Source: Cellulomonas sp. ES6 (GTDB lineage Bacteria; Actinomycetota; Actinomycetes; Actinomycetales; Cellulomonadaceae). From it: a stretch of DNA of 64,000 nucleotides. Made by a program: the position numbers and the translations under genes. The stretch is from the NCBI RefSeq assembly GCF_030053835.1, contig NZ_CP125655.1:1116001-1180000 (forward strand), read 5' to 3'. The first letter of the stretch is position 1. Every line of letters starts with the position of its first letter. This document shows, in pieces, positions 22,999 to 32,783 of the stretch. The notes beneath the pieces were generated by a model. That model was not told where the DNA came from and made no database searches. It saw only the letters and a program-made list of their open reading frames with translations.

Positions 22999-24674
22999 AT
23001 CCGCTCCGGCGCGCTCACCCCGAGCAGCCCCAGGCCGTTCGCGAGCACCTGCCGGGTCGCGTCGTTCAGCCACAGCCGGGTGCGGTGCACGTCGGAGACC
23101 GGCTCGTCGCCGAACGGCAGGACGCGGCGCTGCTCGTACCACTTCTGGTACGCCCCGGCGACCTCCTCCAGGTAGCGGGCGACACGGTGCGGCTCGCGCA
23201 GCTCGGCGGCCTGCGCGACGACCCGCGGCATCTCGGCGATCCGGCCGAGCAGCAGGGACTCGGTCTCGTGGTCGAGCAGCGAGGCGTCGAAGCCGTCCTC
23301 CCGGCGCACGCCGGCGTCCGCGGCGTTGCGGGCGACCGAGCAGGTGCGGGCGTGCGCGTACTGCACGTAGTAGACGGGGTTCTCGTTGGTCGCCCGGCTC
23401 AGCAGGTCCAGGTCGAGGTCGATCGAGGAGTCCGCCGACGACCGCGCCAGCGAGTAGCGCGCCGCGTCGACGCCCACGGCCTCGACCAGGTCTTCGATGG
23501 TGACGACCGTGCCCGCGCGCTTGCTCATCCGGACCGGGGTGCCGTTCTTGACGAGGTTCACCAGCTGCCCGATGAGGATCTCGAGGTTCACGTGCGGGGT
23601 GTCGCCGAACGCGGCGCACATCGCCATCATCCGGCCGATGTACCCGTGGTGGTCGGCGCCGAGCATGATGATGACGCGGTCGAAGCCGCGCTCACGCTTG
23701 TCCAGGTAGTACGCGAGGTCGCCGGCGATGTAGGCGGCTTCCCCGTCGGACTTGATGATGACGCGGTCCTTGTCGTCGCCGAAGTCGGTGGTGCGCAGCC
23801 ACGTGGCACCGTCGGCCTCGTAGACGTGCCCGAGCTCGCGCAGGCGCGCCACGGCCCGGTCGACCGCGCCGTTCTCGTGCAGCGTGTCCTCGTGGAAGTA
23901 GACGTCGAAGTCGACGCCGAAGTCGTGCAGCGACTTCTTGATCTCCGCGAACATCAGGTCCACGCCCCGGGACCGGAACGCCTCCTGAGCCTCCGCGTCG
24001 GGCAGCGTGCGGGGGTCGGGCTCGCCGGCCTCGGCGGCCTGAGCGATGACGGCGTCGGCGATGTCGGCGATGTACTGGCCGCCGTAGCCGTCCTCCGGCG
24101 CCTCCTCGCCGCGGGCGCGGGCGAGCAGCGAGCGCGCGAACCGGTCGATCTGCGCGCCGTGGTCGTTGAAGTAGTACTCGCGGCCGACGCGGGCGCCGGA
24201 CGCCTCCAGGACGCGGGCCAGGCTGTCGCCGACGGCGGCCCACCGCACGCCGCCGATGTGGATCGGGCCGGTCGGGTTGGCGGAGACGAACTCCAGGTTG
24301 ATGCTCTGCCCGGTCAGCGTCTCGTTGCGGCCGTACGCCGTGCCGGCCTCGACGACCGAGCGCGCGAGCTCGCCCGCGGCGGCGGTGTCGAGCGTGATGT
24401 TGAGGAAGCCGGGACCGGCGACGTCGACCTTCGCGACCCCCGGGGCGTCCGCGAGCCGGCGGGCGAGCTCCTCGGCGAAGGCCCGCGGGTTGGTGCCGGC
24501 CTTCTTCGCGAGCTGCAGCGCCACGTTGGTCGCCCAGTCGCCGTGCTCGCGCTGCCGGGGTCGCTCCACGTGCACGGTCGCGGGCAGGTCGGCGGCGTCG
24601 AGGGCGAAGGTCCCGTCGGCGACGGCGCCCGCGAGGGCGGCGCGCAGGGACTCGGAGAGCTCAGCGGGGGTCAC
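22995..24674 (-). CDS. argS: Arginyl-tRNA synthetase
   Basis: 559-residue class I aminoacyl-tRNA synthetase. HIGH-type signature [25 protein letters not shown]-type site [18 protein letters not shown], and C-terminal anticodon-binding DALR domain ([15 protein letters not shown] onward). GTG start. Coupled to lysA by a 4-base overlap; argS-lysA pairing is widespread in actinobacteria. Confidence 0.97.
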   Translation of the reverse strand: MTPAELSESLRAALAGAVADGTFALDAADLPATVHVERPRQREHGDWATNVALQLAKKAGTNPRAFAEELARRLADAPGVAKVDVAGPGFLNITLDTAAAGELARSVVEAGTAYGRNETLTGQSINLEFVSANPTGPIHIGGVRWAAVGDSLARVLEASGARVGREYYFNDHGAQIDRFARSLLARARGEEAPEDGYGGQYIADIADAVIAQAAEAGEPDPRTLPDAEAQEAFRSRGVDLMFAEIKKSLHDFGVDFDVYFHEDTLHENGAVDRAVARLRELGHVYEADGATWLRTTDFGDDKDRVIIKSDGEAAYIAGDLAYYLDKRERGFDRVIIMLGADHHGYIGRMMAMCAAFGDTPHVNLEILIGQLVNLVKNGTPVRMSKRAGTVVTIEDLVEAVGVDAARYSLARSSADSSIDLDLDLLSRATNENPVYYVQYAHARTCSVARNAADAGVRREDGFDASLLDHETESLLLGRIAEMPRVVAQAAELREPHRVARYLEEVAGAYQKWYEQRRVLPFGDEPVSDVHRTRLWLNDATRQVLANGLGLLGVSAPERM

Positions 24675-24758
24675 CGGACAAGCGTAGCGACGCCCCGGCG
24701 CTGCCCCGTCCGTCGTCCACAGCCCGCGCGGCCGGTGCCGCTGGGGAGGACCCGGCGG

Positions 24759-26027
24759 TCAGCCCCGGGCCCGTGGCCCCCACGAGTCCTCGAGCATCCC
24801 GGGCCGGCAGGCGACGGTCGCCGCCACCACCAGGACCACGAGCGTCCCCATGAGGAACAGCAGCGACGCCGTCCAGGTGCCCGTCGCGTCGTAGAGCACG
24901 CCCATCAGCAGCGGGCCGGTGCCGGCGATCGCGTAGCCGACGCCCTGCGTGAAGCCGGACAGCGACGCCGCCCCGGCGGACGTCCGCGTCCGCAGGTTGA
25001 TGAGCGCGAGCAGGACGGGGAACGCCCCGGGACCGAAGCCGCCCAGCAGGATCCACAGCCACACCGGGCCGCCGGGTGCGAGCAGCAGGCCGAGGTAGGA
25101 CGCCATGAAGCACGCGACGAAGAACACGACGAGGCCGATGGGGTTCCGCATCCGCGACGCGGCGATCGGCGCGACGAGCGCGGGCGGCAGCCCGAGGATC
25201 GCGAACACCGACAGCCACACCCCCGCCGCGTGCGGCGACGTGCCGCCGTCCACGAGGATCTGCGGCAGCCAGGCGAACATCGCGTAGGAGTCCAGCGAGT
25301 TCATGGCGAACGTCAGCGCCATCCCCCACGCGAGGGGGCTGCGCCAGACCCGCCCGCCGGAGCGGTGCCGGGACGTCAGCGCGGGCGTCGTCGCCGGTGC
25401 GCGCCGCAGGAGCCCGCCGAGCTCGGCCCGCGCGGCGGCGGACCGCACGATCACCACCAGCCACGGCAGCGCGGCGACGACCCCGACCGCCGACCACACC
25501 GACAGCGACGCCCGCCACCCGAGCCGCTCCGCCACGGGGACCGCGAGCAGCGCCGGCAGGGCCGTGCTGAACGTCATCGTCACCGAGTACACGGACGTCA
25601 CCACGCCGATGCGGTCCGGGAAGTAGCGCTTCACCACCGGCGGCAGCAGGACGTTGCCCATGCCCATGCCGGCGAGCGCGATCACCGACCACGCCAGGAA
25701 CCCCGTCGACGTCGACGTGCCCGAGCGCACCACCTCGCCCGTCGCCGACAGCAGCATGGCGAGGACCAGCAGCGGCTCCAGGCCGATGCGGCGGGCGAGC
25801 AGCGGCGTCACCGAGCCGAACGCCGCGAACGACACCACCGGGATGGTGCCGAGCAGCCCGGCCTCCGTGGCGGACAGCGCCACGTCCGCGCGCACCAGGT
25901 CGAGGATGGGCGACACGGACGCGACCGCGATGCGCAGGTTGAGCGCGACGAGGACGACGCCCAGCAGGACGACGCGGCGACCCCGCCACGGCGCGGCAGG
26001 ACCCACGGGAGCGGAGGCAGACGGCAT
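24759..26027 (-). CDS. MFS transporter, CynX/NimT type
   Basis: 422 residues with about 12 TM segments, in two sets of six around a charged loop (near SRHRSGGRVWRS). Sequence features such as ALNLRIAVASVSPILDLVR and FNAALP-type helices (MTFSTALPALLAVPVAE) match the cyanate/2-nitroimidazole transporter family. Substrate unknown. An in-frame start at 26108 is possible, but 26027 avoids 27 low-complexity residues and leaves a normal intergenic promoter region. Divergent from a FadR-type regulator. Confidence 0.85.
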   Translation of the reverse strand: MPSASAPVGPAAPWRGRRVVLLGVVLVALNLRIAVASVSPILDLVRADVALSATEAGLLGTIPVVSFAAFGSVTPLLARRIGLEPLLVLAMLLSATGEVVRSGTSTSTGFLAWSVIALAGMGMGNVLLPPVVKRYFPDRIGVVTSVYSVTMTFSTALPALLAVPVAERLGWRASLSVWSAVGVVAALPWLVVIVRSAAARAELGGLLRRAPATTPALTSRHRSGGRVWRSPLAWGMALTFAMNSLDSYAMFAWLPQILVDGGTSPHAAGVWLSVFAILGLPPALVAPIAASRMRNPIGLVVFFVACFMASYLGLLLAPGGPVWLWILLGGFGPGAFPVLLALINLRTRTSAGAASLSGFTQGVGYAIAGTGPLLMGVLYDATGTWTASLLFLMGTLVVLVVAATVACRPGMLEDSWGPRARG

Positions 26028-26132
26028 GCGACCTCGGGAGCGGGAGCGGAGGGCGCGCGGCGGTGGGCGCTGGCGGACGGGTGCCGGCTTCGTGTTGAAT
26101 CGCGGCACAACTGACCAGGGAGACTACCCCGC

Positions 26133-26786
26133 ATGACGCGACGCACCGGCCTCATCGACGCGACGGTGGCCCAGCTCCGGGCACGGATCACCTCCGGCGA
26201 GTGGCGCGTCGGCACCCGCATCCCCCCGGAGCCCGCGCTGGTCGAGATGCTCGGCGTCGGCCGCAACACCGTGCGTGAGGCCGTCCAGTCGCTCGTGCAC
26301 GCCGGCCTGGTCGAGCGCCGTCAGGGCTCCGGCACCTACGTGCTGTCGGCGTCCGAGCTCGCGGTCAGCATGGGCCGGCAGATCGCCGACGCCCGCCAGC
26401 GCGACGTCATCGAGGTGCGCCGCAGCCTCGAGGTCGAGGCCGCCCGCCTCGCCGCACGCCGCCGCACCACCGCCGACGTCGCCACCATCACCGCCCTGCG
26501 CGACGCCCGCGCCGAGGCGTGGCGGTCCGGCCAGCTCGACCGCATGGTCTCCGCCGACCTCGCGCTGCACCGGGCCATCGCCCGCGCCGCCCGCAACCCT
26601 GTGCTGCTGTCGCTGTACGAGAACCTCATCGACGCGATCACCGACAACATCCGGTTCAACTTCGCGCAGGTGCTCCAGGACGGCGACCACCACGACGGCC
26701 TCGTCGAGGCCATCGCCGCCGGCGACGACAGCCGCGCCGTCGACGAGACCGCGACGTACCTGTCGGGACTCCTCGGCGAGGACTGA
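26133..26786 (+). CDS. FadR-family (GntR/FCD) transcription regulator
   Basis: 217 residues: winged helix (about 10-70, VGTRIPPEPALVEMLGVGRNTVREAVQSL) then an all-helical FCD ligand domain with metal-binding His/Asp residues (ADLALHRAIARAARN, HHDGLVEAIAAGD). Divergent from the MFS transporter; the 105-base gap presumably holds both promoters. A short imperfect dyad, GTTG...CAAC, lies at about 26094-26111, but I cannot define the operator. Confidence 0.9.
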   Translation: MTRRTGLIDATVAQLRARITSGEWRVGTRIPPEPALVEMLGVGRNTVREAVQSLVHAGLVERRQGSGTYVLSASELAVSMGRQIADARQRDVIEVRRSLEVEAARLAARRRTTADVATITALRDARAEAWRSGQLDRMVSADLALHRAIARAARNPVLLSLYENLIDAITDNIRFNFAQVLQDGDHHDGLVEAIAAGDDSRAVDETATYLSGLLGED

Positions 26787-26842
26787 CACCGCCCGCGGCC
26801 TGGTAGTCTCGTGCACCGCGCCGGTCCGACGGCCGCGCGCAC

Positions 26843-26915
26843 GCCCTCGTAGCTCAGTGGATAGAGCGTCTGCCTCCGGAGCAGAAGGTCGTAGGTTCGA
26901 ATCCTATCGAGGGCA
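26843..26915 (+). tRNA. tRNA-Arg (anticodon CCG)
   Basis: 73 bases fold as a full cloverleaf: acceptor GCCCTCG/CGAGGGC, D arm GCTC...GAGC, anticodon stem TCTGC/GCAGA with loop CTCCGGA (anticodon CCG reads CGG, Arg), T arm GTAGG-TTCGAAT-CCTAT (end pair G-T), discriminator A. CCA is not encoded. Confidence 0.97.
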
Positions 26916-26920
26916 CGCAG

Positions 26921-26958
26921 AACGAGGCCCGGCATCTTCCCGATGCCGGGCCTTCGTT
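26921..26958 (+). terminator. Terminator after tRNA-Arg
   Basis: A perfect 12-bp stem (26925-26936 with 26942-26953) around TTCCC, extended by AACG...CGTT outside a one-base bulge. It starts 6 bases past the tRNA. Confidence 0.85.
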
Positions 26959-27086
26959 GCGTCCGCGGCGACGCACGTCAGACGGCGTCGTCGGCCGGGA
27001 CGTGTCGCCGTCGTGACAGCACGGGGCCGTGAACGTCGTGCTTCCGGGACGCACGGTGTCGCCTGGGAGCAGCGGTGGCCGGGACG

Positions 27087-27593
27087 TCAGCCCGCGCCGC
27101 TGACCGCGACAGTGACCACCGTGAGCCCCGGGGTCGGCTGACGCACCACGGCACGCGCGGCCGCGTCCTCGACCTCGTCCGAGGCCCGAACGGTGACGAT
27201 CATCTCGTCCGGGAACCAGGCGAGCATCGGCACCACCGCGCTCTCTTCGCGATCGGGCGGGCCGTAGTGGTCCTCGTACCCCAGCCGCCACGCGTCCAGC
27301 GCCTCCTGCGGGGTGAGGTCCACCTCGTACACCTTCACGATGCGCGCGACGCTGTCCGGCCCGAATCCCACACCCCAGGACGACTCCTGCGACACCTGGC
27401 CGAGCATCGTGGCGGGGACGGGTGCGTCGAGCATCGGCTCCCGCTCCAGCGTCGCCAGGTGCGGTGACGGCCCCCCGTGCAGCGCCGTCCAGGCGAGGAC
27501 CGCGAGCAGGACCACGACCGCGACGAGGACCCCGCCGGTCACCCAGGGCCAGATCTGGTGCTCGCGTCGTCTGCCGACGCCGGACGTGCTCAC
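27087..27593 (-). CDS. Hypothetical membrane-anchored protein
   Basis: 168 residues, GTG start. One TM segment (about 17-40, VTGGVLVAVVVLLAVLAWTAL) followed by a soluble extracytoplasmic domain of roughly 125 residues without cysteines, including VKVYEVDLTPQEALDAWRLG and MLAWFPDEMIVTVRA. No family recognised. Monocistronic; facing the tRNA terminator. Confidence 0.65.
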   Translation of the reverse strand: MSTSGVGRRREHQIWPWVTGGVLVAVVVLLAVLAWTALHGGPSPHLATLEREPMLDAPVPATMLGQVSQESSWGVGFGPDSVARIVKVYEVDLTPQEALDAWRLGYEDHYGPPDREESAVVPMLAWFPDEMIVTVRASDEVEDAAARAVVRQPTPGLTVVTVAVSGAG

Positions 27594-27957
27594 GCGGTCC
27601 CGGGCCGGACGGGGCCGACGGAGCCGGACGGTCGCCGGAGCCCGACGCCGAGCAGCGGAGGCGGCGTGACGCCCCGCGGCTCGGCACGGGCGCGCCCGCT
27701 GGTCGCCGTCCTCGCCTCCACCGCTGCCGGGGTCGGGCCCGCGACGTACCGGTCGTTCTCCGAAACGCCCCAGGGCGCCACAGGTTCCTCCAGGATGAGC
27801 CGCCTGCGGAGGAACCTAGGGGCGGGCGATCAGCAGCGTGCGGGAAACCGGTCCGCGTCACCCGGACGGCGCGGTCACCGGGCCGTTCGGGACGGGTGCG
27901 GACGGGTGTGCGTCGCCGGCCCCCTGCGCTCGGCGACGCGCACCCGCCCGACGCCCC
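27594..27957. other. 364-base region without a convincing gene
   Basis: A 63-codon minus frame (27590-27781) overlaps the hypothetical gene start but has no recognisable features and is not called. The only clear structure is the hairpin at 27782-27817. Promoter sequences for the 27087-27593 gene should lie here but none is distinct. Confidence 0.5.
27782..27817 (-). terminator. Hairpin downstream of the sugar ABC operon
   Basis: Perfect 10-base arms AGGTTCCTCC (27782-27791) and GGAGGAACCT (27808-27817) with a 16-base loop containing a further AGG/CCT pair. It lies 140 bases past the yjfF stop and is the likely end of that transcript. Confidence 0.55.
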
Positions 27958-29010
27958 CTACCGCCGCCGCGTCACGATCACCCGCTGGAGGATCACGAAC
28001 GCCAGCAGCACCGCCCCGATGAACACCCGGGTCCACCAGGAGTCGAGGCCCTCGCGGGCGATGAGCACCTGGATGAGGCCGTACACGAGGACGCCCGCGC
28101 CGGTGCCGAGCACGAACCCGACGCCGCCGGACAGCAGGGTGCCGCCGATGACGACCGCGGCGATCGCGTCGAGCTCCATGCCGATGCCCGTGAGGTTGTA
28201 GCCGGACTTGGTGTAGAGCGCGAAGAGGATGCCGGCGATGCCGGCGCAGGTGCCGCTGATGACGTACACCCAGATGCGGGTGCGGGCGGGGCGCAGGCCC
28301 ATGAGGCTGACGGCGACGCCGCGGTCGCTGGACCCGAGGCCGTACACGGAGCGGCCGAACCGCGTGTAGTGCAGCAGGTAGACCGCGACGAGCAGCACGG
28401 CGACCGCGATGAGCATGCTGGCGTTGATGCGCCACAGCGAGCGTCCCTCGCCGAACGTGATGCTCCAGGACGCGAGGCTCGCGAACCCCTCGTCCTTGAT
28501 GGCGAGGGAGTTGGTGCTGACGACGTTCGCGAGCCCGCGTGCCAGGAACATGACGGCGAGCGAGGCGATGAACGGTTGGATGTCGAACACCTGGACGAGC
28601 ACGCCGATGAGCAGGCCGCAGACGGTGCCGATGAGCACGCCGACGACGAGCACGACGGGCAGCGGCAGCCCGACCTGGAACAGCCGGGCCACGGCGAGGC
28701 CGACGAGGGCGACGACGGCTCCGACGGACAGGTCGATGCCGCCGGTGAGGATCACGAACGTCATGCCGACCGCGAGCACCAGCAGGTAGGAGTTGTCCAC
28801 CATGAGGTTGGAGAACAGCTTCATGCTGATGAAGTCGGACCGGGAGGTGCTGTAGCGGCTCTGCCCGACGCCGAGCATGAGCGCCAGGGTCAGCAGCGTG
28901 CCGAGCACCGGCAGGAACCGGCGGTCGAGGTTCCCGAGCGCGCGCCACCAGGGCCGGCGCGCGGGCGTGGCGGGCGCGGGGGCGGGCGCCTGGGTGAGCT
29001 GGCCGGTCAT
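27958..29010 (-). CDS. yjfF: Sugar ABC transporter permease, YjfF type
   Basis: 350-residue BPD_transp_2 permease with about ten TM helices. Signature GMTFVILTGGIDLSVGAVVALVG is diagnostic of ribose/galactose-type permeases. Paired with YtfT-like permease by a 4-base overlap (ATG at 29010, ytfT stop at 29007). E. coli YjfF works with YtfQRT in galactofuranose uptake; substrate here is inferred from the four-gene layout only. Confidence 0.86.
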   Translation of the reverse strand: MTGQLTQAPAPAPATPARRPWWRALGNLDRRFLPVLGTLLTLALMLGVGQSRYSTSRSDFISMKLFSNLMVDNSYLLVLAVGMTFVILTGGIDLSVGAVVALVGLAVARLFQVGLPLPVVLVVGVLIGTVCGLLIGVLVQVFDIQPFIASLAVMFLARGLANVVSTNSLAIKDEGFASLASWSITFGEGRSLWRINASMLIAVAVLLVAVYLLHYTRFGRSVYGLGSSDRGVAVSLMGLRPARTRIWVYVISGTCAGIAGILFALYTKSGYNLTGIGMELDAIAAVVIGGTLLSGGVGFVLGTGAGVLVYGLIQVLIAREGLDSWWTRVFIGAVLLAFVILQRVIVTRRR

Positions 29011-30092
29011 CGCACGACCTCCACGGGTCGGGGCTGCGCGGCCCGCAGCCGGCGGGCGTCGAGCCGGGAACGCAGGAACGGCGACGCCGCGACGCACACG
29101 GCGATGAGCACGACGGCCTTGAACAGCGGGGTCGTCTGCGACGGGAGCTCGAAGATGATGACGGCTCGCTCGAGCGTCGACAGCAGCAGCGCGCCGGCGA
29201 TGAGCCCGCCGAGGTTGAACCGCCCGCCGTCGAGCTTGGTGCCGCCGAGGACGACGACCATGATCGCGTCGAGCTCCTTGAGCAGGCCGATGTTGTTGGC
29301 GTCGGCGGCCATCGTCGGGGCGCCGTAGACCAGCCCGGCGAGCGCGGCCAGGACGCCGGCGATGACGTAGACGCTCCACGTGGTGGTGCGGGCCCGGACG
29401 CCGGCGAGCCGGCTGGCCTCCCCGTTGATGCCGATCGACTCGAGGAACATGCCCAGCGCGGTGCGCCGGACCAGCAGCGTGACGAGGACGAACACGACGG
29501 CGGCGATGACGACCGGGGTCGGGACGCCGAGCACGAAGCCGGAGCCGATGGACTTGAACGGCGGGCTCGTGACCGTGGTGATCTGCCCCTGCGTGATGAG
29601 CATGGCGATGCCGCGCCCGGCGACCATGAGGATCATCGTCGCGATGAACGGCTGGATGCCGAGCGCCGCGACCATGAACCCGTTGAACGCCCCCACGACG
29701 ACGCCGACCACGAGGCCCAGGGCGACCGCGACCGCGACGGTGGCGGCGGACCCCGGGTCGGGCGACCCGTCGAGGTACGTGAGGGACACCGCGAGCGCGA
29801 TGGCCATGACGGCGCCGACGGACAGGTCGATGCCGCCGGTCGCGATGACGAGGCACATGCCGAGCGCGAGCAGCAGCGGGGTCGCGCTGTTGCGCAGCAG
29901 GTCGATGAGCTGGCCGAACAGGTGCCCGTCGCGCAGCGTCACGTCGAGGAACCCGGGGCTCTTGAGCCCGCACGCGAGCAGCAGGACGAGCAGCGCGACG
30001 ACCGGCCAGAAGATGCCGTGGTCGGTCACCCGGCGCAGCGCCTGCACGCTCAGGCCCCGGGTGGGGGGCGGGGTGGCGGTGGGCGTGCTCAT
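29007..30092 (-). CDS. ytfT: Sugar ABC transporter permease, YtfT type
   Basis: 361-residue polytopic permease of the same family as its neighbour, with LGMCLVIATGGIDLSVGAVM and LGGTKLDGGRFNLGGLIAGA. Two different permeases in one operon suggest a heterodimeric channel. It overlaps the ATPase gene upstream by four bases. Confidence 0.87.
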   Translation of the reverse strand: MSTPTATPPPTRGLSVQALRRVTDHGIFWPVVALLVLLLACGLKSPGFLDVTLRDGHLFGQLIDLLRNSATPLLLALGMCLVIATGGIDLSVGAVMAIALAVSLTYLDGSPDPGSAATVAVAVALGLVVGVVVGAFNGFMVAALGIQPFIATMILMVAGRGIAMLITQGQITTVTSPPFKSIGSGFVLGVPTPVVIAAVVFVLVTLLVRRTALGMFLESIGINGEASRLAGVRARTTTWSVYVIAGVLAALAGLVYGAPTMAADANNIGLLKELDAIMVVVLGGTKLDGGRFNLGGLIAGALLLSTLERAVIIFELPSQTTPLFKAVVLIAVCVAASPFLRSRLDARRLRAAQPRPVEVVR

Positions 30093-31639
30093 GAGGCCTT
30101 CTCCCCGGTGGTCGCGATGGTCTCCAGGACGTCCTCGGTGGTCAGGGTCCCGTCGTTCTCGAGCTCGGTGACCTTCTGCCGGTCGCGCATCACGACGATC
30201 CGCTGGCTGAGGCGCAGCACCTCCTCGAGCTCGGAGGAGATGAACAGCACGGACATGCCGTCGGCCGCGAGCTCGGTGACGAGGCGCTGGATCTCGGCCT
30301 TCGCCCCGATGTCGATGCCGCGCGTCGGCTCGTCGAGGACCAGCAGCCGCGGCGACGTCGCCAGCCACCGGGCGAGCAGCACCTTCTGCTGGTTGCCGCC
30401 CGACAGGTTCTTGATGAGCGCGTTCGGGTTCGGCGGGTTGATGTTGAGCGCGACGATGTACTTCTGGACCAGCTCGTCGAGCTGGCGCCGGGGCAGCCGC
30501 CGGAGCGTGCCGCGGCGGGCCTGGAGCGCGAGGGCGATGTTCTCCCGCACCGTCAGGTCGCCGATGATCCCCTCCTTCTTGCGGTCCTCGCTCGACAGGG
30601 CGATGCCCTGCTGGAGCGCGGCGAGGGGTGTCGCGAGGCGGGTGGGCACGCCCTGCACGGCGATCTCGCCGTGGTCGGGCCGGTCGGCGCCGGTGAGCAG
30701 GCGCGCGGCCTCGGTGCGCCCGGAGCCGAGCAGCCCGGCGAGCCCGACGATCTCCCCGGGGTACAGGCTGAGGTCGAACGGCTCGACGCCGCCCTTCGAG
30801 CCGAGGCCGACGCCCCGCAGCAGCGGGGTCTCCTGCCCGGAGTGCTCGGTGACGGCGTCGCGGGCGCGCTCCTCGATGCCGGCGAGGTCCTCCTCCGCGC
30901 GCCCGATCATGTGCGAGATCAGGTCGCGCCGGCTGAGCTCGGCGGTGCGGAACTCCCCCACGAACCGGCCGTTGCGCAGGACGGTCATGCGGTCGGAGAT
31001 CGCGTAGACCTGCTCCAGGAAGTGCGAGACGAACAGGATCGCGACGCCGGACTCCCGCAGCCGCCCGATGACGCGGAACAGCTCCGCGACCTCGGCCTTG
31101 TCGAGCGACGACGTCGGCTCGTCGAGGATGAGCACCCGGGCGTCGACGACGAGCGCACGGGCGATGGCGCACAGCTGCTGGACGGCGATGCTGTGGCTGG
31201 AGAGCTGCGAGCGCGGGTCGATGTCGAGGTTCAGCCGCTGCAGCGCCTCGCGCGCGGCGCGCCGGGTGGCCCGCCAGTCGATGAACGGGCCGCGCCGGAC
31301 CTCGTGGCCGAGCATCACGTTCTCCGCCACGGTGAGGTTCGTGCAGAGGTTGACCTCCTGGTAGACCGTGCTGATGCCGGCGCGCTGCGCCTCGTCCGGG
31401 CCGTCGAAGACGAACTCCTCGCCCTCGACCTCGATGCCCCCGGAGTCCACCCGGTACACCCCGGTGAGCGCCTTGATGAGGGTCGACTTCCCCGCCCCGT
31501 TCTCGCCCATGAGGGCGTGCACCTCGCCCGCCCGCAGGATCAGGTCGACCCCGTCGAGGGCCTTGACCCCCGGGAACGTGATGGTGATGCCGGTCATGCG
31601 GACCACCGCACGCTCGTCGGCGTGCGTCGCTGCGGACAT
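30089..31639 (-). CDS. ytfR: Sugar ABC transporter ATP-binding protein, YtfR type
   Basis: 516-residue double ATPase. First cassette: Walker A GENGAGKSTLIKALTG, Walker B ARVLILDEPTSSLDKAEV. Second cassette: GLLGSGRTEAARLLTG in place of a normal Walker A (Arg-Thr instead of Lys-Ser/Thr, usual in this family), ABC signature LSGGNQQKVLLARWLA and RLLVLDEPTRGIDIGAKAEI. Energises uptake with YtfT/YjfF. Confidence 0.92.
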   Translation of the reverse strand: MSAATHADERAVVRMTGITITFPGVKALDGVDLILRAGEVHALMGENGAGKSTLIKALTGVYRVDSGGIEVEGEEFVFDGPDEAQRAGISTVYQEVNLCTNLTVAENVMLGHEVRRGPFIDWRATRRAAREALQRLNLDIDPRSQLSSHSIAVQQLCAIARALVVDARVLILDEPTSSLDKAEVAELFRVIGRLRESGVAILFVSHFLEQVYAISDRMTVLRNGRFVGEFRTAELSRRDLISHMIGRAEEDLAGIEERARDAVTEHSGQETPLLRGVGLGSKGGVEPFDLSLYPGEIVGLAGLLGSGRTEAARLLTGADRPDHGEIAVQGVPTRLATPLAALQQGIALSSEDRKKEGIIGDLTVRENIALALQARRGTLRRLPRRQLDELVQKYIVALNINPPNPNALIKNLSGGNQQKVLLARWLATSPRLLVLDEPTRGIDIGAKAEIQRLVTELAADGMSVLFISSELEEVLRLSQRIVVMRDRQKVTELENDGTLTTEDVLETIATTGEKAS

Positions 31640-31668
31640 CGGCGTCCTTCCTGGTCCCGGCTGTCGGA

Positions 31669-31702
31669 CGGGCGGGGTGGGGCCGGGAACCCACCCCGCC
31701 CG
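31669..31702 (-). promoter_or_regulatory. Intercistronic hairpin between ytfQ and ytfR
   Basis: Perfect 13-base arms (31669-31681 and 31690-31702) around an 8-base loop, starting 6 bases past the ytfQ stop. Such a hairpin can partly terminate transcription or protect the upstream mRNA, raising binding protein over the membrane components. Confidence 0.65.
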
Positions 31703-31708
31703 CCTGGC

Positions 31709-32683
31709 TCAGTAGGCGCGGGCGTCGACGTCGGCCTGGGTGATGGTCTGGTCGAAGGCCTGGTCGACCACGATGGTCTCCTTCGGCACGTCCTCGCCGT
31801 TCGCGACCTGGGTGATGAGCTCGGCGAGCTGGTCGCCGAACACCGGGTTGCACTCGACGACGTAGTTGAACTTCTTGTCGACGAGCGCCTGGAGGCCGTC
31901 GCGCACGCCGTCGACGGACACGATCTGGATGTCCTCGCCCGGCACCTTGCCGGCGGCCTCGATGGCCTCGATGGCGCCGAGGCCCATGTCGTCGTTGTGC
32001 GTGAAGATCATCGTCATCTCGGGGTAGGCCTGCAGCGCCGCCTCGACGGCCGTCTTGCCCTCGGCGCGCGTGAAGTTGCCGCTGGCCTTGCCGATGACCT
32101 GGTCGCCGACGACGGCGTCGAAGCCCTCCTCGCGGTCGACCTGCGCGCCGGACCCGAGCGTGCCCTGGAGCTCGAAGATCTTGGCGTCCGGGGCGTTCTC
32201 CTCGACCCACTCGCCCGCGGTGGTGCCCTCCTGCTTGAAGTCGGCGCCGATCCACGTCACGTACGGGTCCTCGACGGTGGTGTCGACGGTGCGGTCGACG
32301 AGCACGACCGGGATGCCGGAGTCCTTGATCTCCTGGAGCACCTCGTCCCACCCGGTCTCGATGACGGGCGAGAACGCGATGACGTCGACGTCCTGGGCGA
32401 CGAAGTCACGCAGGGCCTTGATCTGGTTCTCCTGCTTCTGCTGGGCGTCGACGAAGTTGAGGTCGAAGCCGGCGTCCTCGGTGAGGCTCGCCTTGACCGA
32501 CTCGGTGTTGGCGGTGCGCCACCCGCTCTCGGCGCCGAGCTGCGAGAAGCCGACGCGGATGAGGTCGCCGTCCTCACCGCCGCCGCTGCCGCTGTCGGAG
32601 CTGGAGCCGCATGCGGCGAGGCCGAGGACGGCCACGAGGGAGACGGCGCCGACTGCGGCCCGCCGGGACTGACGTCCGAACAT
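31709..32683 (-). CDS. ytfQ: Sugar ABC transporter substrate-binding lipoprotein, YtfQ type
   Basis: 324-residue type-I periplasmic-binding fold with a lipoprotein signal: basic start, hydrophobic VGAVSLVAVLGL and lipobox AACGSS. VGFSQLGAESGWRTAN and FDLNFVDAQQKQENQIKAL match YtfQ/galactofuranose-binding proteins rather than RbsB. ATG at 32683 has AGGAGGAG six bases upstream; an upstream in-frame ATG would break the signal peptide. Confidence 0.9.
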   Translation of the reverse strand: MFGRQSRRAAVGAVSLVAVLGLAACGSSSDSGSGGGEDGDLIRVGFSQLGAESGWRTANTESVKASLTEDAGFDLNFVDAQQKQENQIKALRDFVAQDVDVIAFSPVIETGWDEVLQEIKDSGIPVVLVDRTVDTTVEDPYVTWIGADFKQEGTTAGEWVEENAPDAKIFELQGTLGSGAQVDREEGFDAVVGDQVIGKASGNFTRAEGKTAVEAALQAYPEMTMIFTHNDDMGLGAIEAIEAAGKVPGEDIQIVSVDGVRDGLQALVDKKFNYVVECNPVFGDQLAELITQVANGEDVPKETIVVDQAFDQTITQADVDARAY

Positions 32684-32729
32684 GAACTCCTCCTTGAGCA
32701 CGTGGGCCGACGGCAGTGTCGGCTCCGAA

Positions 32730-32776
32730 ATTGTGATCGTTCACAACTGCGAGGGTCAAGAGTGAACGATCACAAT
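32730..32776 (-). promoter_or_regulatory. ytfQ promoter with paired LacI-type operators
   Basis: Two 15-base arms (32730-32744 and 32762-32776) are exact reverse complements; each contains its own TGTGA/TCACA-like dyad, best as TTGTGATCGTTCACAA at 32731-32746. On the minus strand a -35 TTGACC (32759-32754) and -10 CACAAT (32735-32730), spacing 18, place the promoter inside the pair, so a bound repressor would block it. Confidence 0.75.
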
Positions 32777-32783
32777 CCGGTAA

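Noticed and set aside
26028..26132. A defined FadR-type operator in the divergent gap
   Set aside because: Only a 4-base GTTG/CAAC pairing is visible, too weak to call a site.
27590..27781. 63-codon minus-strand frame overlapping the hypothetical membrane gene by four bases
   Set aside because: The overlap is suggestive, but there is no Shine-Dalgarno site, domain or topology, and composition is not clearly coding.
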